Positions 6,429 through 7,152 of a DNA stretch of 7,152 bases are shown here, in pieces (position 1 is the stretch's first letter; every line of letters begins with the position of its first letter). The notes under the pieces are model-generated. The model worked only from the letters and a program-made list of their open reading frames with translations. It searched no databases and had not been told where the DNA came from. The DNA is from Stenotrophomonas sp. (GTDB lineage: Bacteria; Pseudomonadota; Gammaproteobacteria; Xanthomonadales; Xanthomonadaceae), in the NCBI GenBank assembly GCA_003525885.1, contig DQIG01000280.1:1-7152 (forward strand). Direction: 5' to 3'. The translations under genes and the position numbers were made by a program.

Positions 6429-6543
6429 ACCATCTTTCGGTGGACGCCACGGTCCCCGCAGGATTTGGCACCTACGCGGACGCTTGCGCGCCTGCGGGCT
6501 GCCCCGGCTTCAAAGGGCCTGTCCCTCTGCCGGTCTCGATGGT
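6429..6543 (-). promoter_or_regulatory. SAM-I (S-box) riboswitch aptamer upstream of metX-metB-hom
   Basis: All four helices can be drawn. P1 is ACCATC (6543-6538) / GATGGT (6434-6429). P2 is CCGGC (6533-6529) / GCCGG (6508-6504), with the kink-turn strings AGAGGGA and TGAA and an inner GGG/CCC. P3 (6496-6475) is capped by a GCAA tetraloop (6487-6484). P4 (6458-6438) pairs CGG-GGAC with GTCC-CCG. The family's conserved strings are present: GAGGGACAGGCCC, TGAAGCC, GGTGCCAAATCC and AAAGATGG. SAM binding stabilises P1. In this position it would shut down methionine synthesis when SAM is plentiful. No base of the recognisable core appears to be missing. Confidence 0.95.
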
Positions 6544-6549
6544 GGAGCC

Positions 6550-6578
6550 ACGATGCCAGCCCTTTTCCGCACTGTCAA
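6550..6578 (-). promoter_or_regulatory. Promoter of the met operon
   Basis: A perfect -35 box TTGACA (6578-6573) is followed after 17 nt by CATCGT (6555-6550), a poor -10 with three of six matches. Transcription would start near 6543, the first base of riboswitch helix P1, which is where a riboswitch leader should begin. Upstream lies an AT-rich stretch (6610-6591), rare in this GC-rich window, that could act as an UP element. The -35 and the geometry support the call; the -10 is weak. Confidence 0.6.
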
Positions 6579-6600
6579 TCCCTTCATGCGGATAAAGCGA

Positions 6601-6612
6601 TGAATATTTTCA
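6601..6612. promoter_or_regulatory. Possible LysR-type (MetR-like) operator
   Basis: TGAA-TATT-TTCA is an inverted repeat resembling the enteric MetR half-sites (TGAA, 5 nt, TTCA) with one base less in the spacer. It is centred about 64 bp upstream of the transcription start inferred for the met operon, close to the usual -65 position of LysR-family activators. It also lies in front of the divergent + strand gene. No regulator gene is in the window. It could be chance within an AT-rich patch. Confidence 0.25.
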
Positions 6613-6693
6613 GAACCGCTATGCGAAGGCCGTTCCGGTCGTCCCGTTCAGGATCGGGTACAGTCCCGGCGGTCCTTTTCGCTGGAAACTCCA

Positions 6694-7152
6694 ATGCCGC
6701 GCCTGCCCCTGTCCTGCCTGCTGTTGGCTCTGCTGTCGAGCGCGACCGCACACGCTGACGACTGGCGCCAGGGCTGGGGACTGGTTCCCCCGCCGCCCCC
6801 GGCGACCCGCGCAGGCAGCGCCGGAGGCGCCGCCCCCATGGCCCAACTGCGCCTGCAGCAGGTCGGCGCGCAATGGCAGGCCCGGATCGACAACGGACTG
6901 GCGGGGCCGCTGCAGATCCAGCTGCGCGCCGCGCCTGGACGCCCCGTCGAAGGCCTCCCGGTCGAGTCGCTGATCCAGGGCGACAGCAGCCTGGTGGTCG
7001 GCCACCTGCCCGCCCCGATCGATGGCCGTGCGCTGGACCTGCGCCTGGAGTCGGTGCCGGGCAGCCCCGCCGCACAGGCTGAGGACGTCGCCTACCGGCT
7101 GCCCTTCGACACCGAGCGCCTGCGCGTGGACCAGGCGCCGCAGGGGCGGTTC
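6694..7152 (+). CDS. Exported protein, probable M23-family peptidase N-terminal part (runs off the window)
   Basis: The frame is open from ATG 6694 through 153 codons to the window edge, so the gene is 3'-truncated by the window. The N-terminus is a clear Sec signal peptide: MPRLPL, a leucine-rich core, then ATAHA-DD with likely cleavage after residue 21. A proline-rich linker (VPPPPPATR, 31-39) follows, then a beta-rich region of about 100 residues ending in YRLPFDTERLRVDQAPQGRF. That N-terminal layout and the LPFDT-LRVDQ ending resemble the segment just before the catalytic domain in xanthomonad M23 (LytM-type) peptidases. The zinc-binding motifs would lie beyond the window, so activity cannot be judged. 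GGAA (6684-6687) 6 nt upstream is a modest ribosome site. The gene is divergent from the met operon across 344 bp. Confidence 0.65.
   Translation, partial: MPRLPLSCLLLALLSSATAHADDWRQGWGLVPPPPPATRAGSAGGAAPMAQLRLQQVGAQWQARIDNGLAGPLQIQLRAAPGRPVEGLPVESLIQGDSSLVVGHLPAPIDGRALDLRLESVPGSPAAQAEDVAYRLPFDTERLRVDQAPQGRF

Noticed and set aside
5306..6595. A 429-codon + strand frame opposite metX and the riboswitch
   Set aside because: It is antisense to metX and crosses the riboswitch, with no domain or credible start.

Overview
The window is GC-rich, densely coded bacterial DNA. It most likely comes from Stenotrophomonas, probably the S. maltophilia group, or a close Xanthomonadaceae relative. The best evidence is two inverted pairs of short palindromes headed by GTAG, the form of the SMAG (Stenotrophomonas maltophilia GTAG) REP family. 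The metX-metB-hom gene order behind a SAM-I riboswitch also fits xanthomonads. The genus call rests on recognition, not on a database match.

Layout from left to right. A small glutaredoxin-like gene (- strand, 30-260) ends directly at a GC-rich hairpin. Diverging from it is sdaA, an iron-sulfur L-serine ammonia-lyase (+, 361-1743). A first SMAG pair (1751-1841) separates sdaA from a gene for an exported alpha/beta hydrolase (+, 1919-2914). A second SMAG pair (2929-3010) lies between the convergent ends of that gene and of the methionine operon. The operon runs on the - strand as metX (5318-6349), metB (4086-5321) and hom (3022-4089), and both junctions are 4-nt ATGA overlaps. Its leader holds a complete SAM-I riboswitch aptamer (6429-6543) and an expression platform that reaches the metX start codon, behind a promoter with a perfect TTGACA -35 box. 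Reading away on the + strand is the 5' part of a gene for an exported protein (6694 to beyond the window end), probably an M23-family peptidase.

How the genes fit together. Hom makes homoserine, MetX acylates it, and MetB joins the acyl-homoserine to cysteine to give cystathionine, so the operon is a dedicated homoserine-to-cystathionine module controlled by SAM. The most interesting part is the riboswitch platform. The P1 5' strand can pair instead, over 8 perfect base pairs, with a segment just before metX. When free, that same segment can form a hairpin that buries the weak ribosome binding site and the AUG. This gives a coherent SAM-off/SAM-free-on translational switch with no intrinsic terminator. 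It recalls the SAM-I riboswitch reported for the Xanthomonas campestris met operon, which from memory was described as also sensing uncharged initiator tRNA.

The other genes are ordinary housekeeping or accessory genes. No CRISPR, tRNA, rRNA, insertion sequence or prophage signal was seen.
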